A DNA stretch of 64,000 bases from Enterococcus phoeniculicola ATCC BAA-412. Lineage in GTDB: Bacteria; Bacillota; Bacilli; Lactobacillales; Enterococcaceae. The notes beneath the pieces were generated by a model that saw only the letters and a program-made list of their open reading frames with translations, had not been told where the DNA came from and ran no database searches. A program made the translations under genes and the position numbers. Shown in pieces: positions 8,195 through 15,393 of the stretch. How positions within the stretch are numbered: position 1 is the stretch's first letter; each line of letters begins with the position of its first letter. The stretch spans positions 186,001 to 250,000 of the forward strand of contig NZ_ASWE01000004.1 in assembly GCF_000407505.1 (NCBI RefSeq). The letters are read 5' to 3'.

Positions 8195-8503
8195 ATGTAC
8201 GCAATTATCAAAACTGGTGGGAAACAAATCAAAGTTGAGGTAGGCCAAGCAATCTATGTTGAAAAATTAGACGTAGAAGCTGGTGAAAAAGTTGTCTTTG
8301 ACGAAGTAATTTTAGTCGGTGGTGAATCTACGAAAGTAGGAGCTCCTACTGTGGCTGGAGCTACTGTTGAAGGAACTGTTGAAAAACACGGCAAACAAAA
8401 GAAAGTCGTGACTTTCAAATACAAACCTAAAAAACATTCTCATCGTAAACAAGGTCATCGTCAACCATATACAAAAGTTATGATTGAAGCAATCAACGCT
8501 TAA
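8195..8503 (+). CDS. rplU: 50S ribosomal protein L21
   Basis: A 102-residue protein starting [18 protein letters not shown], with the family's C-terminal basic stretch [19 protein letters not shown]. It binds 23S rRNA in the large subunit. The ATG at 8195 follows AAGGAGGTG at normal spacing; four extra codons upstream are open but lie in the ribosome site. It is the first gene of the conserved rplU-prp-rpmA operon. Confidence 0.98.
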   Translation: MYAIIKTGGKQIKVEVGQAIYVEKLDVEAGEKVVFDEVILVGGESTKVGAPTVAGATVEGTVEKHGKQKKVVTFKYKPKKHSHRKQGHRQPYTKVMIEAINA

Positions 8504-8525
8504 TTAGCGAAAGAAGGCCTCGGAA

Positions 8526-8870
8526 ATGATTAAAGGGACATTTAAACGAAATGACTCCGGTCAAATTGTTTCATTTACCCTAACAGGGCATGCTGAAGCA
8601 GGACCGTATGGAAGCGACATTGTTTGTGCAGGTGTTTCTGCATTAGCAATCAGTACCATCAACGGAATTGACGCCTTAGCAGGTTTTGAACCAATTGTTG
8701 AAATGAATGAGACAGAAGGCGGCTATTTATATGCTGAAGTTGTTTCAGGAATGACACAGGAGCAAAACAACATTGCCCAGATTCTAATGGAAAATCTATT
8801 GCTAGGTTTACAGTCCATAGAAGCTGAGAATACAGAATATATTCAAGTTGATACAAACACTCAAAAATAG
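8526..8870 (+). CDS. prp: Ribosomal-processing cysteine protease Prp
   Basis: A 114-residue protein between the L21 and L27 genes, the standard place of Prp (YsxB family). It carries the catalytic pair expected for the family: His22 in LTGHAEAG and Cys34 in SDIVCAGVSAL. Prp removes the N-terminal extension of L27 in Firmicutes, a step needed for a working peptidyl-transferase centre. The L27 encoded next indeed has such an extension, so enzyme and substrate are in one operon, separated by 12 bases. Confidence 0.95.
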   Translation: MIKGTFKRNDSGQIVSFTLTGHAEAGPYGSDIVCAGVSALAISTINGIDALAGFEPIVEMNETEGGYLYAEVVSGMTQEQNNIAQILMENLLLGLQSIEAENTEYIQVDTNTQK

Positions 8871-8882
8871 GAGGTGCAGACT

Positions 8883-9176
8883 ATGTTACTAAATATGAAT
8901 TTACAATTATTCGCCCATAAAAAAGGTGGAGGTTCTACTTCCAACGGACGTGATTCAGAATCTAAACGTTTAGGTGCTAAGCGTGCTGACGGACAAACTG
9001 TTTCAGGTGGTTCAATTCTTTATCGCCAACGTGGAACAAAAATCTACCCAGGTGTAAACGTGGGAATCGGTGGCGATGACACTTTATTCGCTAAAGTTGA
9101 TGGTGTGGTACGTTTCGAACGTAAAGGCCGCGACAAAAAGCAAGTGTCTGTTTACCCAGTCGCTCAAGAAGCTTAA
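8883..9176 (+). CDS. rpmA: 50S ribosomal protein L27 with cleavable N-terminal extension
   Basis: A 97-residue protein beginning [10 protein letters not shown], then [15 protein letters not shown]. The residues before AHKK match the Prp cleavage signal of Firmicutes L27 (cut after Phe). AGGAGGTG at 8871-8878 sits 4 bases before the chosen ATG; an internal ATG at 8895 would also keep the cleavage signal. Mature L27 reaches the peptidyl-transferase centre with its N-terminal tail. Last gene of the operon, followed by a terminator. Confidence 0.97.
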   Translation: MLLNMNLQLFAHKKGGGSTSNGRDSESKRLGAKRADGQTVSGGSILYRQRGTKIYPGVNVGIGGDDTLFAKVDGVVRFERKGRDKKQVSVYPVAQEA

Positions 9177-9183
9177 TTATTGA

Positions 9184-9226
9184 AACACTCAATCCTTTGT
9201 GTAGCAGGGGATTGGGTGTTTTTTTA
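9184..9226 (+). terminator. Intrinsic terminator after rpmA
   Basis: A 12-bp stem (AACACTCAATCC at 9184-9195 with GGATTGGGTGTT at 9209-9220, allowing one G-T pair) followed by a T-run. Confidence 0.9.
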
Positions 9227-9279
9227 TAGTTAAAAAATGTCTAATTTAGCGAGAAACTGCCTTTTTTCTATGCAAATTT

Positions 9280-9288
9280 TGCTATACT
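9280..9288 (+). promoter_or_regulatory. Extended -10 promoter before the lipoprotein leader
   Basis: TGCTATACT (TGn plus TATACT) without a good -35 box. Transcription would begin near 9295, about 200 bases ahead of the lipoprotein start codon. Confidence 0.5.
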
Positions 9289-9303
9289 TATAGTAAGGTG
9301 TAG

Positions 9304-9439
9304 AGAGTAGATAGCAGTAGGTGGGAATGATTAACGGATAGATAAAACAGCTAGCTTGTAAAGAACAATATCTTGACTTGCTTTCATCTAGCTTTAAACT
9401 ACGGATTTTATCTCCTGGGAGTGTTCGTCTATCTACTTA
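9304..9439 (+). ncRNA. Candidate structured 5' leader, class unknown
   Basis: Three nested perfect inverted repeats lie between the promoter and the lipoprotein gene: GTAGATAG 9307-9314 with CTATCTAC 9429-9436; AGATAAAA 9340-9347 with TTTTATCT 9406-9413; AGCTAG 9349-9354 with CTAGCT 9388-9393. Together they could fold into one long branched arm of about 130 bases. I do not recognise the motif as a known riboswitch or leader. The rest of the 9227-9494 gap holds only the promoter and unstructured sequence. Confidence 0.45.
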
Positions 9440-9494
9440 CAATAGTGAGGACGGCTATTTGTTTTCTGTACCAAGTAGGAATGGTTGTGAGAAA

Positions 9495-9923
9495 ATGAAA
9501 AGATATAGTATTTGGCTTTTGGTTTTATTTATATTTATGGCAGGCTGTACAAAATCTAATTTGAATCAAGAGCCAAAGGAGTCCATGGATGAATCGCAAG
9601 GTGAACAGCTAGAACAAGAATATCAAGCGCTTATTGGTACATGGAAACGTATAAATCTTGAGAATGAAGTTTTTTGTCTATCAAAAATAGATAATATTTT
9701 ATACATATCCTACAATCAAGGAGAGCTAAGTCCATTAGCCTTGATTTCTAAGGAAAAGAGAAAAAATGGAAACTATTATTGTTTTATAAATGAAGAAAAG
9801 AAAAAGGGCTATAACTTTTTTCTGAAAAACGAAGAAACGATGACAGTCAACTCTTTTACATCTGTAGAAGGAGTAGATAGCATAAGTCCGCCGTTGGAGT
9901 ACAGAAAGACAGATGAAAAGTGA
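9495..9923 (+). CDS. Small predicted lipoprotein, unknown function
   Basis: A 142-residue protein with a lipoprotein signal peptide: MKRYSIWLLVLFIFMAGC, with the lipobox MAGC giving Cys18 as the lipidated residue, so it should be anchored on the outer face of the membrane. The mature part has a charged linker (about 20-45) and a small probably beta-rich domain from LIGTWKR (about 50) to the end. The start at 9495 is chosen for the signal peptide; 39 more codons are open upstream but include no ribosome site and lie in the leader. The ribosome site itself is weak. A 57-residue membrane protein follows 39 bases later. The opening LIGTWK resembles FIGEWR in the DUF4828-like protein at 59366-59713, which may point to the same fold. 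Confidence 0.7.
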   Translation: MKRYSIWLLVLFIFMAGCTKSNLNQEPKESMDESQGEQLEQEYQALIGTWKRINLENEVFCLSKIDNILYISYNQGELSPLALISKEKRKNGNYYCFINEEKKKGYNFFLKNEETMTVNSFTSVEGVDSISPPLEYRKTDEK

Positions 9924-9962
9924 AAACTCTATTTATAATCATAACTATATGGAGGAATCAAA

Positions 9963-10136
9963 ATGAAGAAATGGATGACTAAGAAGAGTGTTTATATTCC
10001 GGTATCAATCGTTCTGGGGGGAATTGGTGTTGGCGCCTTTATTGGAAGTATGTTGGGTGTGGATATAGAGGACAAGCTAAATAAGGAGTATTATAAAAGT
10101 AAAGAGGAACCGTTATTTAAAAAAGATGAAAAGTGA
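9963..10136 (+). CDS. 57-residue single-pass membrane protein, unknown function
   Basis: A short ORF with a strong GGAGGA site at 9951-9956. The product starts MKKWMTKKSVYIPVSIVL, has one membrane segment with a glycine-rich core (GGIGVGAFIGSMLGV, about residues 19-33) and a charged C-terminal tail of about 24 residues. This would leave a Lys-rich tail in or outside the membrane. Its last codons and a few following bases (AGATGAAAAGTGAAA, 10124-10138) repeat exactly the end of the preceding lipoprotein gene (9911-9925). Probably co-expressed with the lipoprotein. Confidence 0.65.
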   Translation: MKKWMTKKSVYIPVSIVLGGIGVGAFIGSMLGVDIEDKLNKEYYKSKEEPLFKKDEK

Positions 10137-10278
10137 AAGGATTTTTTTAAAACATAATTTTTAACTGTTAAACACCCCATGATGAGAGCAGGAAGTTATG
10201 TATACTGTTTTTTTCAGATTCAGCTCTTAAAATTTGTGTCCTTTTTCAATAGTATGTTTCACTCATTTTAAAATTGTG

Positions 10279-10307
10279 TTGCAAATCTCTGTGATTTATA
10301 TTAAAAT
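10279..10307 (+). promoter_or_regulatory. Promoter of the metQ-msrA T-box transcript
   Basis: TTGCAA at 10279-10284 and TAAAAT at 10302-10307 with a 17-base spacer. Transcription would start near 10314. Confidence 0.55.
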
Positions 10308-10339
10308 AACGTTAATTAAAAATTATGCTTTGAAGAGAA

Positions 10340-10600
10340 GAGTAAGTAACAAGAAGTAAGAAAAGAGACCCTTGTCTGGTGAAAATGGGGATTACTGCAA
10401 GTTAGTGAAGATGAGCTCTGAGCATCTGGTGTTGTTCACGCAAACCAGACGGTAAGCGACCGTTAAATAGCCAAGTATGTTTGTACTGTTGAGGTATTAT
10501 TTGAAAAAATAATATAAATAAGGGTGGTATCACGGAAATATTCGTCCCTTTATCTATCAAAGAATTGGTAGGTAAAGGGATGAATATTTTTTATTTATCG
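10340..10600 (+). promoter_or_regulatory. T-box leader, probably methionine-specific
   Basis: The T-box core AGGGTGGTATCACGG is at 10521-10535. It is followed by a terminator stem (10537-10553 with 10572-10588) and T-run. Upstream, Stem I is closed by GTCTGGT/ACCAGAC, and the expected specifier context (codon directly before AGCTCTGAG) gives ATG at 10411-10413, i.e. methionine. Uncharged tRNA-Met would pair here and prevent termination, turning on metQ and msrA when methionine is low. Specifier placement is by pattern alignment, not by folding. Confidence 0.9.
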
Positions 10601-10624
10601 TAAAAAATAAAGGGGAGTATTTCG

Positions 10625-11434
10625 ATGAAAAAATTAGGTATTATCACTCTATTACTGAGTTGTGTTTTATTTTTTACAGCATGTGGAGCAAAAGAAGAGA
10701 AACAAAATCACTTGAAGATTGGTGCCTCACCCACACCGCATGCAGAAATTTTAGAGCATATTAAGCCAAAACTAAAAGAAAAGGGAATTGAACTAGAAAT
10801 TGTCAAGTTTGATGATTATGTTTTACCGAATAAGGCATTGGAAAATGGGGATATTGATGCAAATTACTTTTCAACAGTTCCGTACTTTAATCTGCAAAAA
10901 GAGGAAAACAATTACGACTTTGAAAATGTAGGTGCAATTCACTTAGAACCAATGGGAATTTATTCTCAAGAGATTACAAGCGTTGAAGACATTCCCGATA
11001 AAGCAAGAGTAATTGTTTCAAACGTACCCTCAGAATGGGGACGAGTATTGAATATTTTCGTTCAAAACAAATTGATTACTATGAAAGAGGGGATTGCGAT
11101 TGATAAAGCATCTTTTGAGGACATCGTAGACAATCCAAAAGAACTCGTATTTGAGCACAGTGTTGATCCAACATTACTGACTTCGGCTTATGAAAATAAA
11201 GAGGGAGATTTGGTTGCCATCAATTCCAATTTTGCCTATGAAAAAGGACTGAATCCAGTAAAGGATTCATTGATGATTGAAAATGAAGATTCACCATATG
11301 TGAATATTATTGCGACAAAATCTGTAAATAAAGAGGATGCGGCACTCAAAGAATTAGTCAAAATTTTGCACGATGAAGAAGTGCAAAAATGGATTGATGA
11401 AAAATGGGGCGGATCAATTATTCCTGTTAACTAA
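10625..11434 (+). CDS. metQ: MetQ-type methionine-binding lipoprotein (NLPA family), orphan
   Basis: A 269-residue substrate-binding lipoprotein of an ABC importer. The signal peptide ends in a lipobox (FFTACG, Cys20). The body matches the NLPA/MetQ family (KIGASPTPHAEILEHIKP; NGDIDANYFSTVPY; the C-terminal WIDEKWGGSIIPVN). It would bind methionine, or a related amino acid, outside the cell. The upstream Met-type T-box supports methionine. No MetN ATPase or MetI permease gene is adjacent, so it must work with a transporter encoded elsewhere. The next gene is msrA. Confidence 0.9.
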   Translation: MKKLGIITLLLSCVLFFTACGAKEEKQNHLKIGASPTPHAEILEHIKPKLKEKGIELEIVKFDDYVLPNKALENGDIDANYFSTVPYFNLQKEENNYDFENVGAIHLEPMGIYSQEITSVEDIPDKARVIVSNVPSEWGRVLNIFVQNKLITMKEGIAIDKASFEDIVDNPKELVFEHSVDPTLLTSAYENKEGDLVAINSNFAYEKGLNPVKDSLMIENEDSPYVNIIATKSVNKEDAALKELVKILHDEEVQKWIDEKWGGSIIPVN

Positions 11435-11460
11435 ACAAGATGAGAAAGAAGGAAAAGTAA

Positions 11461-11982
11461 ATGCAAAGAGCAATTTTCGCTGGAGGCTGTTTTTGGTGTA
11501 TGGTAAAGCCGTTTGATACACAGCCAGGAATTATTTCTGTTTTATCAGGATATACAGGAGGATTTAAAGAGAACCCGACATATGAGGAAGTAAAGGCAGG
11601 AAAGACAGGGCACACAGAAGCAGTAGAGATTATTTTTGATCCAGAAGTTATTTCCTTTGAAGAGCTAGTAACTATTTACTGGCAACAAACGGATCCGACA
11701 GATGCTTTTGGACAATTTGAAGATAGAGGAAGTAGTTATCGACCAGTTATTTACTACTTTAATGAAGAACAGCAAAGAATCGCTGAAGAAAGTAAACGTC
11801 AGCTACAACAAAGCGGCTTATTTAAAAAAGAAATCGTCACAAAAATTGAACCGGCGGAGACCTTTTATCCAGCAGAGCTTTATCATCAAGCGTACTATAA
11901 AAAAAATCCTGACAATTACAAAAGAAATGCCCAACAAAGAAAAGAGTATATCGAGGATGTGTGGAAAGAAGAATCTTTATAG
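11461..11982 (+). CDS. msrA: Peptide-methionine (S)-S-oxide reductase MsrA
   Basis: A 173-residue enzyme that reduces methionine-S-sulfoxide in proteins or free. The GCFWC motif at the N-terminus gives catalytic Cys10. The rest fits MsrA ([34 protein letters not shown]). No MsrB domain is fused. It starts 26 bases after metQ with a GAAGGA-like site, so both are likely under the methionine T-box: one gene brings methionine in, the other recovers it from its oxidised form. Confidence 0.95.
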   Translation: MQRAIFAGGCFWCMVKPFDTQPGIISVLSGYTGGFKENPTYEEVKAGKTGHTEAVEIIFDPEVISFEELVTIYWQQTDPTDAFGQFEDRGSSYRPVIYYFNEEQQRIAEESKRQLQQSGLFKKEIVTKIEPAETFYPAELYHQAYYKKNPDNYKRNAQQRKEYIEDVWKEESL

Positions 11983-12135
11983 AAATATTTCGCGATTAAC
12001 TGTAAAGACAATGATAAGTTAAATAAACTTTCTATTATAAAGGATCTATTGCGGCTTTTTATTGCCTATTACTTTTCTATAACTGACATTTCCTGTTATA
12101 CTTCATAAAATATCTGAATTTCTGGAGGAATATAT

Positions 12136-12507
12136 ATGCGTTTGTGGCATGAAGAGTTACTTAGTCGTCTTCCTAGACAACAATTATTAGGTCAGCATCG
12201 TGAGTGTTGTGCTCTACGAGGAAATGGTTGGGGAAAGCCTCATTCAACGGTAAATTATGTATTTTTGTATTCTCCCTACAAGTTATTTCAATATCATATG
12301 GAAGTAATGCATGAAATGAAAAAAAGAGGGTATAAGCCTGCAGAAGAATGGGAAACACCTTTTTATCGAGGGAAAAGCTGTGAAGCATACAAGGAAATAG
12401 AAGTCATACAACAAACGAGTCCAATCTATCCTGAGCACGATGAACAGTACAAGAAAGAATGCTTGGCAAATTTACTGAGTAAGGGGATAGAGATGGATAG
12501 CTTTTAA
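12136..12507 (+). CDS. Pyr_excise-family protein (pyrimidine dimer DNA glycosylase-like)
   Basis: A 123-residue protein starting MRLWHEELLSRLPRQQLLGQ and containing HRECCALRGNGWGKPHSTV, the pattern of the Pyr_excise family related to phage T4 endonuclease V. T4 endonuclease V removes UV-induced pyrimidine dimers; bacterial members of this subfamily are mostly uncharacterised, so a DNA-repair role is inferred from family only. GGAGG at 12124-12128 supports the ATG. The gene stands alone after msrA and ends ahead of a bidirectional terminator. Confidence 0.75.
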   Translation: MRLWHEELLSRLPRQQLLGQHRECCALRGNGWGKPHSTVNYVFLYSPYKLFQYHMEVMHEMKKRGYKPAEEWETPFYRGKSCEAYKEIEVIQQTSPIYPEHDEQYKKECLANLLSKGIEMDSF

Positions 12508-12614
12508 ATGAGTCATACATCATAAAACGTGAAATCTAAAGTAATAAGTGGAAAGAAATACGTACAAATCATTCCTAAATGATAATTATCAAGGTGCGTA
12601 GAGAACTGTAAATA

Positions 12615-12660
12615 TAAAAAAGCTCTGGAAACTAATTTTTTAGTCTCCAGAGTTTTTTTA
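12615..12660. terminator. Bidirectional terminator between convergent genes
   Basis: Stem CTCTGGA (12623-12629) with TCCAGAG (12646-12652), extended by ACTA/TAGT, with a T-run on one side and an A-run on the other, so it can serve both strands. The stop codon of the minus-strand VOC gene lies inside the T-run. Confidence 0.8.
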
Positions 12661-13140
12661 TCCTCTAGCAAAAGGTCCTTTTGGAGCGATTAATTCAAGA
12701 TTTGTCCCATCTGGATCTGTGAAATAAGCAACCCCTGTTCCAAAACCGCTCTTTAAACCATCTTGCTCTTCAAATACAATGGGTGCTCCGTCTGGTTCTA
12801 CGCCAATTGCTTTTAAGCGTGCAACCGCAGCCTCGATATCATCTACTTCAAAACACATATGCATAGCACTAATCTGATCGTTCGAATAGTTTGCTTTATT
12901 TGATTTTGGTTCTACATACTCTAAGATATCAATATTAATATTGTCTAAGTGAAGATTCGCATATTTAATTCGTGTATCGTCCAATCCTTGCGTTTGTGCC
13001 ATACGTTTGCCGCCAATTTCATCTTTGTTTGCAATTTTTTTACCAGTTAAGGCTTCGTAAAAAATGATTGATTTTTCTAAGTTGCTTACGGTAATACCTA
13101 CATGATTGACCATAGAAAATCCTGATAGTGTGTTTGTCAT
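12658..13140 (-). CDS. VOC/glyoxalase-family protein
   Basis: A 160-residue protein with the paired beta-alpha-beta-beta-beta modules of the vicinal oxygen chelate fold. The first module starts MVNHVGITVSNLEKSIIFYE, with His near residue 13 as a likely metal ligand. The second holds AMHMCFEVDDIEAAV and ends GVAYFTDPDGTNLELIAP, the typical glyoxalase C-terminal motif with the metal-binding Glu. Members include glyoxalase I, dioxygenases and resistance proteins; the exact substrate is not readable. It follows the aldo/keto reductase gene by 27 bases on the same strand and is probably co-transcribed with it under the HxlR regulator. Confidence 0.85.
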   Translation of the reverse strand: MTNTLSGFSMVNHVGITVSNLEKSIIFYEALTGKKIANKDEIGGKRMAQTQGLDDTRIKYANLHLDNINIDILEYVEPKSNKANYSNDQISAMHMCFEVDDIEAAVARLKAIGVEPDGAPIVFEEQDGLKSGFGTGVAYFTDPDGTNLELIAPKGPFARG

Positions 13141-13167
13141 TATTATTTCCTCCTGTTTTTTAGCTAA

Positions 13168-14010
13168 TTATTTAAAATCAAACGAGTCTGGATCTGGTCC
13201 GACGCGTAAATTTTCGTTAAGTGCATTTAGTTTTTCCATTTCTTCTTGTGATAATTGAAAATCAAAGATATCTGCATTGCTTCTCATTCGATCGCTATGA
13301 GTGGACTTTACATTTAATAAAATATCTTGTTGGATTGCCCAGCGTAAAATAATTTGAGCGGGTGATTTCTTATGTGCTTCTGCAAGGGCCAAAATAGTTT
13401 TATTTGTCAATAATTGACCTTGCATCAGTGGTGACCACGCTTGAATGTGAATCCCTTTTTCTTCACAAAATGCTCGTAATTCCAGCTGAGCCAATTTGGG
13501 ATGAAGTTCAATTTGATTGATTGCAGGAACGACTTTAGCAAAGGTAAATAGTTTTTCTAAATGGTGAACTTGAAAGTTGCTAACACCGATTGCTTTGATT
13601 TTTCCTTCAGCATATAAATCTTCTAAGGCTTTCCAAGATTCTTCAAATGCTTCATTTCCCGGCCAGTGAATTAGGTATAAGTCTAGATAATCAAGTGAAA
13701 GTCGAGTAAGGCTCTCATGAAAAGCCGCGATAGTTTCATCGTAAGACAGATGATTATTCCATACTTTTGATGTGACAAATAACTCATCTCGTGAAATCCC
13801 TGTTTCTTCTAAGCCTTGTTTTATTCCTAGTCCGGTGCCAGTTTCATTTCCATAAATTGCGGCGGTGTCAATAGAGCGATAGCCATTGACTATAGCATTT
13901 TTTACTACCTCTGAGGTATCTGCATCTGGGATTTGGAAGACACCTAATCCTAGACCGGGTATATCTGTACCGTTGTTTAATTTGACTGTGTCTGTTAGTG
14001 AATGAATCAT
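13168..14010 (-). CDS. Aldo/keto reductase
   Basis: A 280-residue NADPH-dependent reductase of the AKR5-like group (YtbE/YvgN, 2,5-diketo-gluconate reductase type). Motifs: GLGVFQIPDAD near the N-terminus, the active-site region DTAAIYGNETG with catalytic Tyr, the second catalytic region VTSKVWNNH with Lys, LYLIHWPG with His, and IGVSNFQVHHLEKL. Such enzymes reduce methylglyoxal and other aldehydes. The start at 14010 is followed on the far side by a 135-base divergent region containing the HxlR operator. First gene of a minus-strand pair with the VOC protein. Confidence 0.92.
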   Translation of the reverse strand: MIHSLTDTVKLNNGTDIPGLGLGVFQIPDADTSEVVKNAIVNGYRSIDTAAIYGNETGTGLGIKQGLEETGISRDELFVTSKVWNNHLSYDETIAAFHESLTRLSLDYLDLYLIHWPGNEAFEESWKALEDLYAEGKIKAIGVSNFQVHHLEKLFTFAKVVPAINQIELHPKLAQLELRAFCEEKGIHIQAWSPLMQGQLLTNKTILALAEAHKKSPAQIILRWAIQQDILLNVKSTHSDRMRSNADIFDFQLSQEEMEKLNALNENLRVGPDPDSFDFK

Positions 14011-14069
14011 AAATACATCTCCCTTTGTTTTTTTCTGTGATTATCATATAATGAGACTGTAAATCTGTA

Positions 14070-14100
14070 TAGTACGTACTTTTTTGTTTGATACGTACTA
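14070..14100. promoter_or_regulatory. Probable HxlR operator
   Basis: A perfect inverted repeat, TAGTACGTA (14070-14078) and TACGTACTA (14092-14100), with centres 22 bases apart, i.e. two helical turns. It lies between the aldo/keto reductase and the divergent HxlR gene, where one bound dimer could control both promoters. Confidence 0.7.
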
Positions 14101-14145
14101 AAAAGTAACTTTTTGATTATATCAAGCTTATGAGGTGAAAAAAAT

Positions 14146-14502
14146 TTGGAAGAAAAAATTTATAATATTGGTGTAGAGGCCACAATGGATGTCATTGGCG
14201 GTAAATGGAAACCGATTATTCTTTGTAATTTGCGACATGGTTCATTAAGACCGAGTGATTTAAGAAGAAAAATTCCAGGAATTAGTCAAAAAATGTTAAC
14301 ACAACAGCTACGTGAGCTGGAGGAATCTGCTATTGTTTCTCGCAAATCTTATAATCAAGTACCGCCAAAGGTAGAATATTCGTTAAGTGAATATGGAGAA
14401 ACTTTAGGTCTCCTGTTAGATAATTTATGTCAATGGGGAACGATGCATGTGAGCACGTTGCAAAACAAGGGAGAAAAGGTAACTCTTTTAGAAAAAGAAT
14501 AG
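14146..14502 (+). CDS. HxlR-family winged-helix transcriptional regulator
   Basis: A 118-residue DNA-binding protein with the HxlR signature: DVIGGKWKPIILCNL, then FLRRKIPGISQKMLTQQLRELE-like recognition region (residues about 45-66) and the wing VPPKVEYSLSEYG. Family members, such as HypR and YodB of Bacillus, often sense aldehydes, quinones or hypochlorite and control detoxifying enzymes. Here the divergent genes are an aldo/keto reductase and a glyoxalase-like protein, which fits that role. It has no Cys at the very N-terminus as YodB has, though a Cys occurs in LCNL. Start is TTG at 14146 after GAGGTG. Confidence 0.9.
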   Translation: MEEKIYNIGVEATMDVIGGKWKPIILCNLRHGSLRPSDLRRKIPGISQKMLTQQLRELEESAIVSRKSYNQVPPKVEYSLSEYGETLGLLLDNLCQWGTMHVSTLQNKGEKVTLLEKE

Positions 14503-14510
14503 GGAGAAGA

Positions 14511-14624
14511 GGTCGCGATGGAGGGGCTAGCTTATTTGCGAAGCTTTCAACTTTAGCATGTTCCATGCGTAGAAGTTCGTTGAGAAACAAACGTAATGGA
14601 GCTGAGTTGCTTCTTTTCCCGACC
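14511..14624 (+). repeat. Interspersed structured repeat, copy 2
   Basis: Begins 8 bases after the HxlR stop codon. Its ends pair (GGTCG at 14511 with CGACC ending 14624), and an inner hairpin GCATG/CATGC is present. The right part (GGAGCTGA, CTTCT, TCCCGACCG) matches copy 1 at 4746-4773. ORFs drawn through it lack a ribosome site. Confidence 0.55.
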
Positions 14625-14636
14625 GTTATTAAGCTT

Positions 14637-14680
14637 TTAAGAGGGGGCATAACTTAGATAGTTATGTCTCCTCTTTTTGT
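14637..14680 (+). terminator. Intrinsic terminator downstream of hxlR
   Basis: Stem from AAGAGG and GCATAACT pairing with AGTTATGT and CCTCTT, then a T-run at 14672-14679. The rest of the 14503-14876 gap holds repeat copy 2 and the undetected promoter of the XRE gene. Confidence 0.75.
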
Positions 14681-14876
14681 ATCTGCAGGTAGTTATCAAA
14701 AATACAGTATGTAATTGAAAGAGAGTTCAGTTTGGATTGTTGTCGACTTAGTTTGCGAAAGATAATGGTATTCGTTTTTTTATAAAGAAAAATCCTTATG
14801 TATCAGGGATGGAACAGATTTGTTGCTTTCTTTTTTGATAGATTTTCTTATACTGGGAACGTAAAGGAGGAAGAAG

Positions 14877-15338
14877 ATGTCTTTAGGAGAGGATTTAAAA
14901 ACAGCACGAATGAAAAAAGGGATGACACAAGAGCAAGTAGGTGCGCAGCTCTATGTAACGAGACAAACTATTTCAAGATGGGAACAAAATAAAACGATGC
15001 CTAACATTTATGTCTTACAAGAATTAAGTATGATATATGGCAAGACACTGGATGAGTTAATTTCGGGAGAAGTTGTAAAAGAAAAAGTGGAGAAAAAAAA
15101 GAAAATTAATATTTTTGCTCTTTTAGGGTTTGCTATTTTTAATTTTCTTGTGATTGCCAGCGCAACGGTTCCGTTTGCAGTCATGTTTTGTGTGTTCTGG
15201 ATTCTGACGATTGGTTTGATTTTTGCACCAGTTATACTCTTTATTCTCTATTTTTTTAACGTTCAAATAGTAACGATTATTTTGTTTCGTGTTTTGAAAA
15301 GTTATATTCGTTTCAATATAAAGAATATCTATTATTGA
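14877..15338 (+). CDS. XRE-family regulator with C-terminal membrane segments
   Basis: A 153-residue protein. Residues 1-62 are a Cro/C1-type helix-turn-helix (ARMKKGMTQEQVGAQLYVTR, SRWEQNKTMPNI, TLDELISG). After a Lys-rich linker (about 65-78) come two to three hydrophobic segments (about 80-140), so the regulator is probably held in the membrane. AAAGGAGGAAGA precedes the ATG. It is followed by an ABC ATPase and permease; membrane-bound XRE regulators beside ABC transporters suggest sensing at the membrane, but this is inference from layout. Confidence 0.85.
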   Translation: MSLGEDLKTARMKKGMTQEQVGAQLYVTRQTISRWEQNKTMPNIYVLQELSMIYGKTLDELISGEVVKEKVEKKKKINIFALLGFAIFNFLVIASATVPFAVMFCVFWILTIGLIFAPVILFILYFFNVQIVTIILFRVLKSYIRFNIKNIYY

Positions 15339-15357
15339 ACTATCAGTTTAACGAATG

Positions 15358-15380
15358 AACACAGTTTTTCTGTGTTTTTT
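15358..15380 (+). terminator. Terminator or attenuator between XRE and ABC genes
   Basis: AACACAG (15358-15364), 5-base loop, CTGTGTT (15370-15376) and a T-run. It ends just before the ribosome site of the ABC ATPase gene, so it would limit read-through from the XRE gene. Confidence 0.65.
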
Positions 15381-15393
15381 GGGGTGAAAAAAT

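Noticed and set aside
11702-12022. 106-codon ORF overlapping msrA
   Set aside because: Out-of-frame shadow of msrA, Lys/Ser-rich, no start signal.
12580-12591. Palindrome TGATAATTATCA resembling a Fur/DtxR half-site pair
   Set aside because: Lies between convergent genes where no promoter is expected, and lacks the central bases of a true Fur box.
14427-14657. 76-codon ORF overlapping the end of the HxlR gene
   Set aside because: Runs through the HxlR gene in another frame and then through the structured repeat; no ribosome site.
14798-14992. 64-codon ORF before and inside the XRE gene
   Set aside because: Overlaps the XRE gene in another frame; the XRE frame has the ribosome site and clear helix-turn-helix.
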